A program made the position numbers and the translations under genes. The notes beneath the pieces were generated by a model. It saw only the letters and a program-made list of their open reading frames with translations, was not told the DNA's origin and ran no database searches. From positions 1-14,487 of the forward strand of contig DQTU01000081.1 in assembly GCA_015662615.1 (NCBI GenBank): a stretch of DNA of 14,487 bases, given 5' to 3'. Origin of the DNA: Campylobacterales bacterium (GTDB lineage Bacteria > Campylobacterota > Campylobacteria > Campylobacterales > QNZT01). This document shows positions 1 to 6,444 of this stretch, in pieces (the stretch's first letter is position 1; each line of letters begins with the position of its first letter).

Positions 1-86
1 GTATAGATATAGTTTTGAATCTCATCTAAACACCGTGCAATCGTCTCCTGATGTGCCTTCATCTCACTCTCAATCATATTCATCAT
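1..86 (-). CDS. gmhA: Sedoheptulose-7-phosphate isomerase GmhA, N-terminal fragment
   Basis: The gene begins on the minus strand and runs off the left edge of the window, so only about 28 codons are visible. They read MMNMIESEMKAHQETIARCL and onward. This resembles the N-terminal helix of GmhA proteins, which is acidic and has a conserved HQ pair before the SIS sugar-isomerase domain. GmhA converts sedoheptulose 7-phosphate to D-glycero-D-manno-heptose 7-phosphate, the first step of the heptose pathway, in the cytoplasm. The start ATG at 86-84 overlaps the hldE stop by 4 bases (ATGA), which indicates translational coupling. A second ATG follows immediately at 83-81. The identification leans on the position directly after hldD-hldE, which is the order known in Campylobacter. 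The catalytic region is outside the window. Confidence 0.72.
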   Translation of the reverse strand, partial: MMNMIESEMKAHQETIARCLDEIQNYIY

Positions 87-1504
87 GATAACTGTGCCTT
101 TTGTATAATTTTTGTCGTAGATTTTCCTTCTACAAACTGAACTAGTCTTGTCTCTTTAGCGATATCACTCCCGACAACTTCTTTGCCTTCATAGTCTCCA
201 CCTTTGACCAAGATATCAGGCCGAACAAGTTTTATAAGTTCATATGGCGTATCTTCGTCAAAGACAACCACAAAGTCTATCGCTTCCAAAGCAGCAAGCA
301 CGACTGCTCTATCGTCTTGGCTATTTATCGGTCTACTCTCGCCCTTGAGTCGTCGTACTGAAGCATCAGAGTTAAGCCCTAAAATCAAGATATCACCATA
401 ACTTTTCGCTTCTTCAAGGTACTTCACATGCCCTGCGTGCAAGATATCAAAACAGCCATTGGTAAAGACTGTTGTTTTATCAACTTTTGAAAGTTCTTTT
501 TCTAACTCTTGCCAGTTCACAACTTTTTGATGTGATTTTTTAACAGAGATACTATCATGATAAGCACTAATTTCCTCTAAAGTTACCGTCGCAGAGCCAA
601 CCTTACTAACAGCTACAGCCGCTGCTTCATTGGCAAAGTGTGCCGCATCCTTGATATCTAAACCATGGGCATATGCAAATGCTAAAGAAGCGATAACCGT
701 ATCCCCTGCTCCCGTCACATCAAAGACTTCTCGCGCTACTGTAGGTATCTTAGTCATACCCTCTTTACCAAATATAGCCATACCCTCTTCAGAAAGTGTG
801 ATAAATGCATACTTTAAATCTAAAGCATTTCTAAGTTTATCTCCAGCCTGAACCAGAGTAGCTTCAGAATTTATCTCGATATTTGTAGCGATGGATGCCT
901 CTTTTTTGTTGGGTGTGATAAGCGTCGAACCTGTGTATTTACTATAGTCATTGCCCTTAGGGTCAGCAAAGACAGGTATCCCTTTTTTTGAAGCTATCAT
1001 GATAAGGTTTGTAGTCAAGCTATCTGTTAAAACACCTTTTTTATAGTCCGACAACAGGAGTAAATCATACTCCCCTAAAACCATCTCTACTTTTTCTAAA
1101 ATGACCTCTTGTGAACTTAAAGCTATATCTTCTTTGTTCTCTTTATCCACACGTACGATTTGCTGATGCAAAGCGATGATACGACTTTTTTTAGTGGTTT
1201 TTCTAGCCACATCTTTTAATAGTGCTACTTTTTTTACGCCTTTTTCATCCAGACGATTATCAATCCAAACTGCACCACCATCATCACCGATAACAGAACA
1301 GATACCCACCGTAGCGCCTAAACTTAGAAGGTTATTCAAGACATTTCCAGCCCCACCCATCAAGTTCTCTTCTCTCTCAACATCCACTACTTGTACGGGT
1401 GCTTCAGGTGATATTCGTTCACATTTTCCCCACAGATAATGGTCAATCATCAAGTCACCCACAACCAAGATATTGGGAGTTTTCTCTTTAAATCTTTCCA
1501 TCAC
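83..1504 (-). CDS. hldE: Bifunctional heptose-7-phosphate kinase / heptose-1-phosphate adenylyltransferase HldE
   Basis: This is a two-domain cytoplasmic enzyme of LPS/LOS core heptose synthesis, 473 residues, full length for the family. Residues about 10-315 are a PfkB/ribokinase-type kinase. They include an early GDLMIDHYLWG segment, the GGAGNVLNN substrate motif near 50-58, and the DVTGAGDT motif at 262-269 with the likely catalytic Asp268. It phosphorylates D-glycero-D-manno-heptose 7-phosphate at O1. Residues about 345-473 are a cytidylyltransferase-fold domain with FTNGCFDILHAGH (HxGH at 356-359) and a KGGDY motif near 434-438. This domain transfers AMP to heptose 1-phosphate. The start is either GTG at 1504-1502 (4-base overlap with the hldD stop) or ATG at 1501-1499 (1-base overlap). 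The ATG seems at least as likely. Both domains look intact. Confidence 0.96.
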   Translation of the reverse strand: MMERFKEKTPNILVVGDLMIDHYLWGKCERISPEAPVQVVDVEREENLMGGAGNVLNNLLSLGATVGICSVIGDDGGAVWIDNRLDEKGVKKVALLKDVARKTTKKSRIIALHQQIVRVDKENKEDIALSSQEVILEKVEMVLGEYDLLLLSDYKKGVLTDSLTTNLIMIASKKGIPVFADPKGNDYSKYTGSTLITPNKKEASIATNIEINSEATLVQAGDKLRNALDLKYAFITLSEEGMAIFGKEGMTKIPTVAREVFDVTGAGDTVIASLAFAYAHGLDIKDAAHFANEAAAVAVSKVGSATVTLEEISAYHDSISVKKSHQKVVNWQELEKELSKVDKTTVFTNGCFDILHAGHVKYLEEAKSYGDILILGLNSDASVRRLKGESRPINSQDDRAVVLAALEAIDFVVVFDEDTPYELIKLVRPDILVKGGDYEGKEVVGSDIAKETRLVQFVEGKSTTKIIQKAQLS

Positions 1505-2496
1505 TTTACTTCACTTTCATAAACGCGTTTTATCTCTTCTATATACGATGCAATACCAAGTTCTAACGTAAAGGCAGGTTCATACCCCAGCTTCGTCTTT
1601 GTACTTTCAATATCTGCTTGTGTAAAAGTTTGATAGGCAGTATAAGGGTTTTTGATGTATTCATTGCCATAATCCACACCCAACTCTTTTTGTAGAGTAT
1701 CCGCGATATCTTGAAAAGATCTTGGCTTACCTGTACCGACATTGTAAACACCACTCTCAACATTTGCCATCGCTTTGACATTGGTTTGTATCACATCTTC
1801 GATATAGATAAAATCTCGTAAAATCTTATCTGAACCCTCAAAAAGCTTAGGAGCATTGCCCTTTAAAATCTGTAAGCCAAACTGCAAAACCATCGATGCT
1901 GTAGAATTTTTAAAGTATTCATGTCCACCATAGACATTAAAATACCTAAGCCCTATAACATTTTGAGTTTTCATAGACTCATAAGCGATATTGTCCATCA
2001 TCAGTTTTGAAAAACCATAGACATTTTCAGGTGCTTCTTTGCCTACAGTTTGAGGAGAAGGCGCATTGCCATAAGTTGCCGCTGAAGAAGCGTAAATCAT
2101 ACTTGCATGACAACTCTGTGCCACATCCAGCAAGGCTTTAAAAGCATTCACATTGGTTTGTATCATGATAGCTTGGTCAAGTACCGTTGTATCAGAAATC
2201 GCTGCTTCATGAAAGATGTAATCATAACCTTCGCTTTTAAGCCTTTCAATAAGCATTTTATCATTGATATCCCCTTGTCGCACTTCACCCCTAAATCCAA
2301 GAAGGTTTTTAAAGTGTCCAAAGCTTTTAAGGTTACCATTACTAAAAGTCTCTTCACTGCGAAAGATATCTAGCACTGTCACTTTCGCATGAGGATGGTT
2401 GTTTTGAAAGTAAAAGGCAAGATTACTCCCGATAAAACCTGCCCCACCTGTGATAAGTATCTTTTTGTCTGTTAAATCATCATCTATATATCTCAT
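1501..2496 (-). CDS. hldD: ADP-L-glycero-D-manno-heptose 6-epimerase HldD
   Basis: This is a short-chain dehydrogenase/epimerase of 331 residues that makes ADP-L-glycero-D-manno-heptose from the D,D isomer, the last step before heptosyl transfer to the LOS core. The Rossmann motif GGAGFIG is at 17-23, the catalytic Ser/Thr lies in the SSAATYG stretch near 137-143, and the catalytic YxxxK is Tyr160/Lys164. LRYFNVYG (183-190) and RDFIYIEDV (227-235) are typical of extended-SDR nucleotide-sugar epimerases. The placement directly before hldE favours HldD over GalE or other epimerases. Compared with the shortest homologues it has about ten extra residues before the Rossmann motif. I see no strong Shine-Dalgarno in the 24-base gap after the upstream GH114 gene, so it may depend on coupled translation or a weak AT-rich site. 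Confidence 0.94.
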   Translation of the reverse strand: MRYIDDDLTDKKILITGGAGFIGSNLAFYFQNNHPHAKVTVLDIFRSEETFSNGNLKSFGHFKNLLGFRGEVRQGDINDKMLIERLKSEGYDYIFHEAAISDTTVLDQAIMIQTNVNAFKALLDVAQSCHASMIYASSAATYGNAPSPQTVGKEAPENVYGFSKLMMDNIAYESMKTQNVIGLRYFNVYGGHEYFKNSTASMVLQFGLQILKGNAPKLFEGSDKILRDFIYIEDVIQTNVKAMANVESGVYNVGTGKPRSFQDIADTLQKELGVDYGNEYIKNPYTAYQTFTQADIESTKTKLGYEPAFTLELGIASYIEEIKRVYESEVK

Positions 2497-2520
2497 AGTA
2501 CTATTTTATCAAAAATTTGA

Positions 2521-3345
2521 TTATGGGCATCTACGAACAAAACTATCCAAATCTCTGTTCTTTAAAATGGCAGTAAACCCCCATAGTTTTGCTTTGGGAC
2601 AAACATCTCTTAAGAACTCTTCTTCATCCATTAAGTCTGTGTATTCTGTAGCAAAAACAGGTTTATTTTTATCAGTATAAATCTTAACTTCATCAGCAAA
2701 ACCAAACTTAAAGGCTGACTCTACCAATGCCCAATCAAACTTATCTACATACTCTAAAGAAAGGTCGGTGGTATTTTTCTGTCCGATACTTAGACCTCTT
2801 TTATGCGCCTCTACAATCAAAAAGTCCATATATTTTCGTGTATCTTCTTCTTTTAAATTAAACCCTGTCTTGTTAGCATCGTTTAAATCCCAAACATACA
2901 AGTCTATATTGTCAGGTTCTATGCTATCAAATCCCTTCTCTTTTATCATATCTAGTCGCTTTATCATGATAGGTTTAAGTGCTTCTATATCTCTAATATC
3001 TAGGAATCTCTCTTCAGGAAAGTTTGGGTAGACATTGCCTATCAAGGCTTCAGGAAAATCCTCTGCATCATCTCGTGTCTCTTCGACTGTACCCACAGAA
3101 AGATAAGCAATTACATGAATACCGTCATTATGCCAAGCATCAATACTCTCTTTGGTTGTCCAAAAAGCATCCACATCAATCACTTTTACATTCAGCTTAA
3201 TACTTTCATCAATATCATCTAAACGCCAATCAAAGCTAGAGCCCACATACATCTTTGTTCCATTATCATCACCACTACCACCGCCACAAGATACTAAAAA
3301 CAGTGAGATAAGCCCAATTGTATAATTAAATAATATTTTTTTCAT
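2521..3345 (-). CDS. GH114-family lipoprotein, putative endo-alpha-1,4-polygalactosaminidase-like hydrolase
   Basis: This is a 274-residue exported lipoprotein. The N-terminus is basic and hydrophobic and ends in the lipobox LVSC, with Cys20 as the lipidation site, followed by a Gly/Asp-rich linker (about 21-30). The rest resembles the GH114 TIM-barrel family. It has a beta strand VIAYLSVGT (78-86), a GFDSIEPDNID motif (138-148) in which Glu143/Asp145 are candidate catalytic acids, a WALVES strand end with Glu209, and a PVFATEYTD strand (229-237). Cys249 and Cys273 near the C-terminus could form a disulfide, and the protein ends in Cys-Pro. It is a diverged paralogue of the neighbouring gene, with a 27-base gap between them. 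Because it lies opposite a Pel operon, an amino-sugar polymer is the likely substrate, but that is inference. Residue +2 after lipidation is Gly, which would suit the outer membrane under the E. coli rule. Confidence 0.83.
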   Translation of the reverse strand: MKKILFNYTIGLISLFLVSCGGGSGDDNGTKMYVGSSFDWRLDDIDESIKLNVKVIDVDAFWTTKESIDAWHNDGIHVIAYLSVGTVEETRDDAEDFPEALIGNVYPNFPEERFLDIRDIEALKPIMIKRLDMIKEKGFDSIEPDNIDLYVWDLNDANKTGFNLKEEDTRKYMDFLIVEAHKRGLSIGQKNTTDLSLEYVDKFDWALVESAFKFGFADEVKIYTDKNKPVFATEYTDLMDEEEFLRDVCPKAKLWGFTAILKNRDLDSFVRRCP

Positions 3346-3372
3346 CTGTTCATTCTATCACATAAAAGTAAA

Positions 3373-4143
3373 TCAAGGACATTCTAAACGAAAGCTATCA
3401 TCCAGTTCAAGTGGCAATACCAAAGTACTTAAACCTAGTTTTTTACTCTTTTTACAGATTTTTTTATACTTTTTTTTCTGATATTCAGCATTAAAAACAG
3501 GTTTTCCTGTTTTGATAAAAGGCAAGCACATCTCACACTCATCATAAAGATGACACTCTTCGTTGATAAGAAAATCAAAATAAGGCTCTAACGCTACTAT
3601 CTGATCTAAATCATTTTTCAAAGCGATAGCCAATCCCTCTTCATGCGCTTCATTGGCTAAAAAGATATTAAATTCAAGTTGCTGTATAAAAGTGAGTTTA
3701 AAGCCTGTCTTATTTTGATAGCCATCTACATTGTCAGCCTCTACACCATCAAACCCTTTTAGCCTTGCTAACTTCAAACGATTACTCATTATAGCACGTA
3801 CATTCTCTGAGGTAATATCAATCCAACGCTCATCCCATCCGTCCATCTTCTCACCCAAATCAGACTTTGAAAAGAATCTAGCATCTTCTCTCCACGCTTC
3901 ATATGAGCCTGCCGAAAAATAAGCAATCACTCTTTTCCCTTTTCTTTGCAACTTCTCTATCTTTGTTGTACTTGTATCAAAAAGATCAACGATATAAACA
4001 TCGACATCTCTATTCATATTGATTTCACCATTTAGTTGCCAGTGCCAAGTCGTTGAGAGTGTTGGCTTATACCACTCTTTTATATCAGCCTGCATAGATG
4101 TGATAAGGGCCACACAAAGGTATACTATAGTCATAATTTTCAT
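3373..4143 (-). CDS. Secreted GH114-family protein, putative endo-alpha-1,4-polygalactosaminidase
   Basis: This is a 256-residue exported protein and the promoter-proximal gene of the minus-strand unit. I start it at ATG 4143 rather than the in-frame ATG at 4164, because AGAAGGAT lies 7 bases upstream and because this gives a normal signal peptide (hydrophobic 4-16, probable cleavage after SMQA, residue 19). The mature part looks like classical GH114. It has TWHWQLNGE near 32-40, RVIAYFSAGSYEAWR (71-85), GFDGVEADNVDGY (130-142) with candidate acids Glu135/Asp137/Asp140, INEEC (193-197), a Cys-rich loop (Cys197, 203, 206), and GKPVFNAEY (213-221). The C-terminal Cys230/Cys255 pair and the Cys-Pro end are shared with the neighbouring lipoprotein. 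No lipobox is seen, so it should be free in the periplasm or secreted. The likely activity is cleavage of alpha-1,4-linked galactosamine polymers. The substrate is inferred from the family and from the Pel genes next door. Confidence 0.86.
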   Translation of the reverse strand: MKIMTIVYLCVALITSMQADIKEWYKPTLSTTWHWQLNGEINMNRDVDVYIVDLFDTSTTKIEKLQRKGKRVIAYFSAGSYEAWREDARFFSKSDLGEKMDGWDERWIDITSENVRAIMSNRLKLARLKGFDGVEADNVDGYQNKTGFKLTFIQQLEFNIFLANEAHEEGLAIALKNDLDQIVALEPYFDFLINEECHLYDECEMCLPFIKTGKPVFNAEYQKKKYKKICKKSKKLGLSTLVLPLELDDSFRLECP

Positions 4144-4148
4144 TTTTA

Positions 4149-4156
4149 ATCCTTCT
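4149..4156 (-). promoter_or_regulatory. Ribosome binding site deciding the start of the secreted GH114 gene
   Basis: On the minus strand this reads AGAAGGAT, with AAGG ending 7 bases before ATG 4143-4141. It lies inside the longer reading frame that begins at 4164. It therefore supports the shorter protein, which starts directly with a signal peptide. Confidence 0.7.
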
Positions 4157-4179
4157 ATCCTCATTATTTATATATATTG

Positions 4180-4192
4180 TTACAAAATGTAA
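4180..4192. repeat. Small palindrome TTACA-N3-TGTAA, possible operator
   Basis: The sequence TTACAAAATGTAA is a 5+5 inverted repeat with a 3-base spacer, and a further TTACA half-site occurs at 4218-4222. It lies in the predicted 5' leader of the minus-strand GH114 transcript, downstream of its -10 box. It could bind a dimeric regulator. In such AT-rich DNA, chance is a serious alternative. Confidence 0.3.
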
Positions 4193-4244
4193 TCTTAAAT
4201 ATAAATATTAAAAAAAATTACATAGTTTTAATGATATTTTTTAA

Positions 4245-4253
4245 ATTATAGCA
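4245..4253 (-). promoter_or_regulatory. Predicted extended -10 promoter for the GH114-hld unit
   Basis: On the minus strand this reads TGCTATAAT, a perfect extended -10 box (TGn plus TATAAT). It would start transcription near 4238 and leave a leader of about 95 bases before the secreted GH114 gene. No good TTGACA-like -35 is visible. That is usual for vegetative promoters in Campylobacterota, where the -35 region is poorly conserved. Confidence 0.65.
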
Positions 4254-4270
4254 TATTTATTTAAAAAATA

Positions 4271-4279
4271 TGTTATAAT
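4271..4279 (+). promoter_or_regulatory. Predicted extended -10 promoter for the pel operon
   Basis: TGTTATAAT is a perfect extended -10 (TGn plus TATAAT at 4274-4279). A second TATAAT follows at 4281-4286 and may be an alternative. Transcription would begin at about 4286-4293, giving a leader of roughly 35-40 bases before pelD. The -35 region overlaps the minus-strand -10 box and does not resemble TTGACA. Confidence 0.65.
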
Positions 4280-4325
4280 ATATAATTAAGTTAAAATTAA
4301 TAGTAATAGGAACACAGACACATTT

Positions 4326-5528
4326 ATGGGGAAAATTTTACAAGCACTATTTGAAACACTCGTTGTCACACTACTGTATATTGCTATAGGCTATTACTTT
4401 TTTCCTGATGATCCACTCATTCTAGAGAGTAAAGCACCGTTTATCGCTATTTTACTTACCATCATAACACTTTTTCATGGTGCAAAATACGGTCTAGTCT
4501 CTCTTTTTTTACTCAATATCATTCTATATCTCTCTTACCAGCCTTATCCGATAGACCAGCTACTTGCTAACCTTCTATTGGTGCTTGTACTAGGACAATT
4601 TTACCATTATTGGTTTAAAAAGATTGAAAGTATTGAAGCTGCCTCTCTCTATATAAAAGAGAGACTAAATGACGCCAACCATGCCTTTTATGCACTTAAA
4701 ATTTCTCATGACACACTTGAAAAAAGTTATGTAGTTAAACCTGTAAGCCTAAGAAGTTCCTTTAAAGAGCTTGAAACTCTTCACTTTAAAGATGGTTCTC
4801 ATTTTCAGTATTTTTTACAACTTTTGGAAAAATCCTATAATATAGAAGATGCAAGTATCGATCTACTTCACAAAGGAACTTATAATACAGTTGCCTCATC
4901 CAATAATAAACAAACAAAATTAAATTTAAATGATCCTTTAGTCAGGAGTGCTTTACAATCAGCACAGACATCCTATATAAGTCAAGAGGAACATAAAAGT
5001 AGCCTTTACCTCTCTGTAATACCTATAACAAACCATGAAGATACTATTATCGCACTTTTAACCATCAATAAGATGCCATTCATGGAATTTAATGAAAATA
5101 CAATCATTGCAATCACTATACTATTTTCCTATTTTTTAGACCAAGTCAAACTACAGGAGCATCTGAAGAAATATGGAACTAACTCTATCAATACTGACCA
5201 AATTTTTACATACCACTATGACAAACTATTTTCACTCAAAAATAGCTACGATATAGACTCTTCTACTATCATCATCAAAGCAGAGAATGAGTTAGTTCTA
5301 AAAATGCTTAAAAAGATTATAAGCACATCCCTAAGATCACTGGATAGATATCAGGTTTCAAAAGAACAAAAGAACACTATTTTACTACTTCTCCCTCTAA
5401 CACCTACTGTTATCGCTGAAACAATCATTAAGAAATTGCAAGCTGAACTTGGAAGTTCAAAGTTTGAATATATGGTTTTTGAAATCAATCAAAAAACCCA
5501 TATGCGCCAATATATAGAGGGAAGATAA
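4326..5528 (+). CDS. pelD: PelD-like c-di-GMP receptor of the Pel polysaccharide system
   Basis: This is an inner-membrane protein of 400 residues, first gene of the plus-strand operon. Four hydrophobic helices lie at about 5-25, 37-51, 54-71 and 78-95. A helical linker (about 100-135) leads to a GAF-like region (about 150-275) and then a degenerate GGDEF-like domain (about 285-400). The normal GGDEF signature is lost: the aligned residues are KEQKN at 346-350, so no diguanylate cyclase activity is expected. The upstream inhibitory-site motif RxxD is kept as RSLD at 337-340. This is the known PelD design, in which c-di-GMP bound to the I-site activates polymer synthesis. It is slightly shorter than the Pseudomonas protein (about 455). 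The start ATG has only a distant purine stretch (AGGA at 4308-4311), so initiation may be weak. The family call is confident from architecture plus the pelE-pelF-pelG context. Confidence 0.91.
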   Translation: MGKILQALFETLVVTLLYIAIGYYFFPDDPLILESKAPFIAILLTIITLFHGAKYGLVSLFLLNIILYLSYQPYPIDQLLANLLLVLVLGQFYHYWFKKIESIEAASLYIKERLNDANHAFYALKISHDTLEKSYVVKPVSLRSSFKELETLHFKDGSHFQYFLQLLEKSYNIEDASIDLLHKGTYNTVASSNNKQTKLNLNDPLVRSALQSAQTSYISQEEHKSSLYLSVIPITNHEDTIIALLTINKMPFMEFNENTIIAITILFSYFLDQVKLQEHLKKYGTNSINTDQIFTYHYDKLFSLKNSYDIDSSTIIIKAENELVLKMLKKIISTSLRSLDRYQVSKEQKNTILLLLPLTPTVIAETIIKKLQAELGSSKFEYMVFEINQKTHMRQYIEGR

Positions 5529-5529
5529 T

Positions 5530-6444
5530 ATGTTCATGTACATAATTATGCATATTGTTATCTCTGTTATCATCGCTTTAATAGCAGCACTCTTAATCAC
5601 AAAAAGAGTACAAGAGTCTACCTTATCGATATTTGTCTCCTTACTTGCTTTTAATTTGATGTTGCCATTTATAGCTTATATCGTCACTTTACTCCTTGCT
5701 CCAGTTATATCATTTGTTAAAAATAAAACATATATACATGATGTGCAAACTTTCAATAAAGAAGAGTTTTTAAAAAGCCCCTATCCACAAGTAGAGCGAC
5801 TTTTTGGTGAAGGTGCCGTAGTCTCTTTAGTAACCGACAAAGACAATCACTCTTCAAACAAAATGAGAGGTGTAGCTTTTATGGCACAAAACCCTACTAA
5901 AGAGAACAATAAACTAATAAGAGGATTGCTATCAGATCAAGACAACGAAGTAAGACTGTACAGTTTTTCACTTTTAAATAGCAAAGAAGAAGAACTAAAC
6001 AAAAGAATTTCGCAACTTTTATCTGATTATGAAAAATGTACACAAGAGTCTCAAAAGTCGATTATAGATACTAAACTTGCCTTTTTATATTGGCAATTTA
6101 TTTATTCAGGTCTTATCGAAGTGGAAAATGAATATCTCATGATAGAAAAAGTACAGCATCATGTAAATAAGGCACTTCAGTCTAAAGATGTAAAAGAAAG
6201 AGAACTACTTTTATCTCTCCTAGCAAAAACACATTTTAAAAAACATGAATACAAAAAGTCAAGCGCTCTTTTTTATGAGGCTGTACAAGAAGGATTAAAA
6301 AAGAATACGATTCTCCCTTATCTTGCGGAGATTGCTTTTATAGGTAGAGATTTTGAAGAAGTCAAAGCACTTATGCAAGAGCCTGCTCCAGAAGAAAATT
6401 TATTTCTTACAAATCCTCTTTATGTACAGTGGAGAAAATCATGA
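5530..6444 (+). CDS. pelE: PelE-like membrane/TPR protein of the Pel inner-membrane complex
   Basis: This 304-residue protein has two N-terminal transmembrane helices (about 5-24 and 31-60), followed by a soluble cytoplasmic part. The soluble part is made of helical repeats, clearest at about 180-290 (segments such as LLAKTHFKKHEYKKSSALFY and the one after it look TPR-like). In Pseudomonas, PelE links PelD, PelF and PelG in one inner-membrane complex. The sequence here is poorly conserved, and the call rests on architecture and position between pelD and pelF. The start ATG 5530 is one base after the pelD stop and has GAGGGAAG 5 bases upstream. An ATG two codons later (5536) is possible. The 3' end overlaps pelF by ATGA. 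Confidence 0.86.
   Translation: MFMYIIMHIVISVIIALIAALLITKRVQESTLSIFVSLLAFNLMLPFIAYIVTLLLAPVISFVKNKTYIHDVQTFNKEEFLKSPYPQVERLFGEGAVVSLVTDKDNHSSNKMRGVAFMAQNPTKENNKLIRGLLSDQDNEVRLYSFSLLNSKEEELNKRISQLLSDYEKCTQESQKSIIDTKLAFLYWQFIYSGLIEVENEYLMIEKVQHHVNKALQSKDVKERELLLSLLAKTHFKKHEYKKSSALFYEAVQEGLKKNTILPYLAEIAFIGRDFEEVKALMQEPAPEENLFLTNPLYVQWRKS
6431..6434 (+). promoter_or_regulatory. Ribosome binding site deciding the pelF start
   Basis: GGAG lies 6 bases before ATG 6441. It favours that codon over the in-frame ATG at 6429, which has no comparable site and would overlap pelE further. Confidence 0.75.

Larger units (their letters stand above)
4245..4279. repeat. 35-bp dyad joining the two divergent promoters
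   Basis: Left arm 4245-4261 and right arm 4263-4279 are inverted copies matching at 15 of 17 positions around a single central T at 4262. The outer ends of the arms are the two oppositely directed TATAAT boxes, each with its TG extension. The dyad therefore puts each -10 box where the other promoter's -35 contact would be. It could serve as an operator or simply force competition between polymerases. Confidence 0.65.

Noticed and set aside
1501..2496. UDP-glucose 4-epimerase (GalE) supplying UDP-GalNAc to Pel
   Set aside because: The fold is shared, but the gene sits in the hldD-hldE-gmhA order and its core motifs match HldD better. No separate UDP-GlcNAc epimerase for Pel precursor was seen in the window.
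2508..2521. Palindrome ATCAAAAATTTGAT between the GH114 lipoprotein and hldD as a terminator
   Set aside because: The arms are six AT-rich base pairs around two bases, with no room for a stable loop and no GC stem. It is unlikely to end transcription.
204..2680. Plus-strand open frames opposite hldE, hldD and the GH114 lipoprotein
   Set aside because: They lie fully inside well-supported minus-strand genes, have no family resemblance, and look like shadows of those genes.
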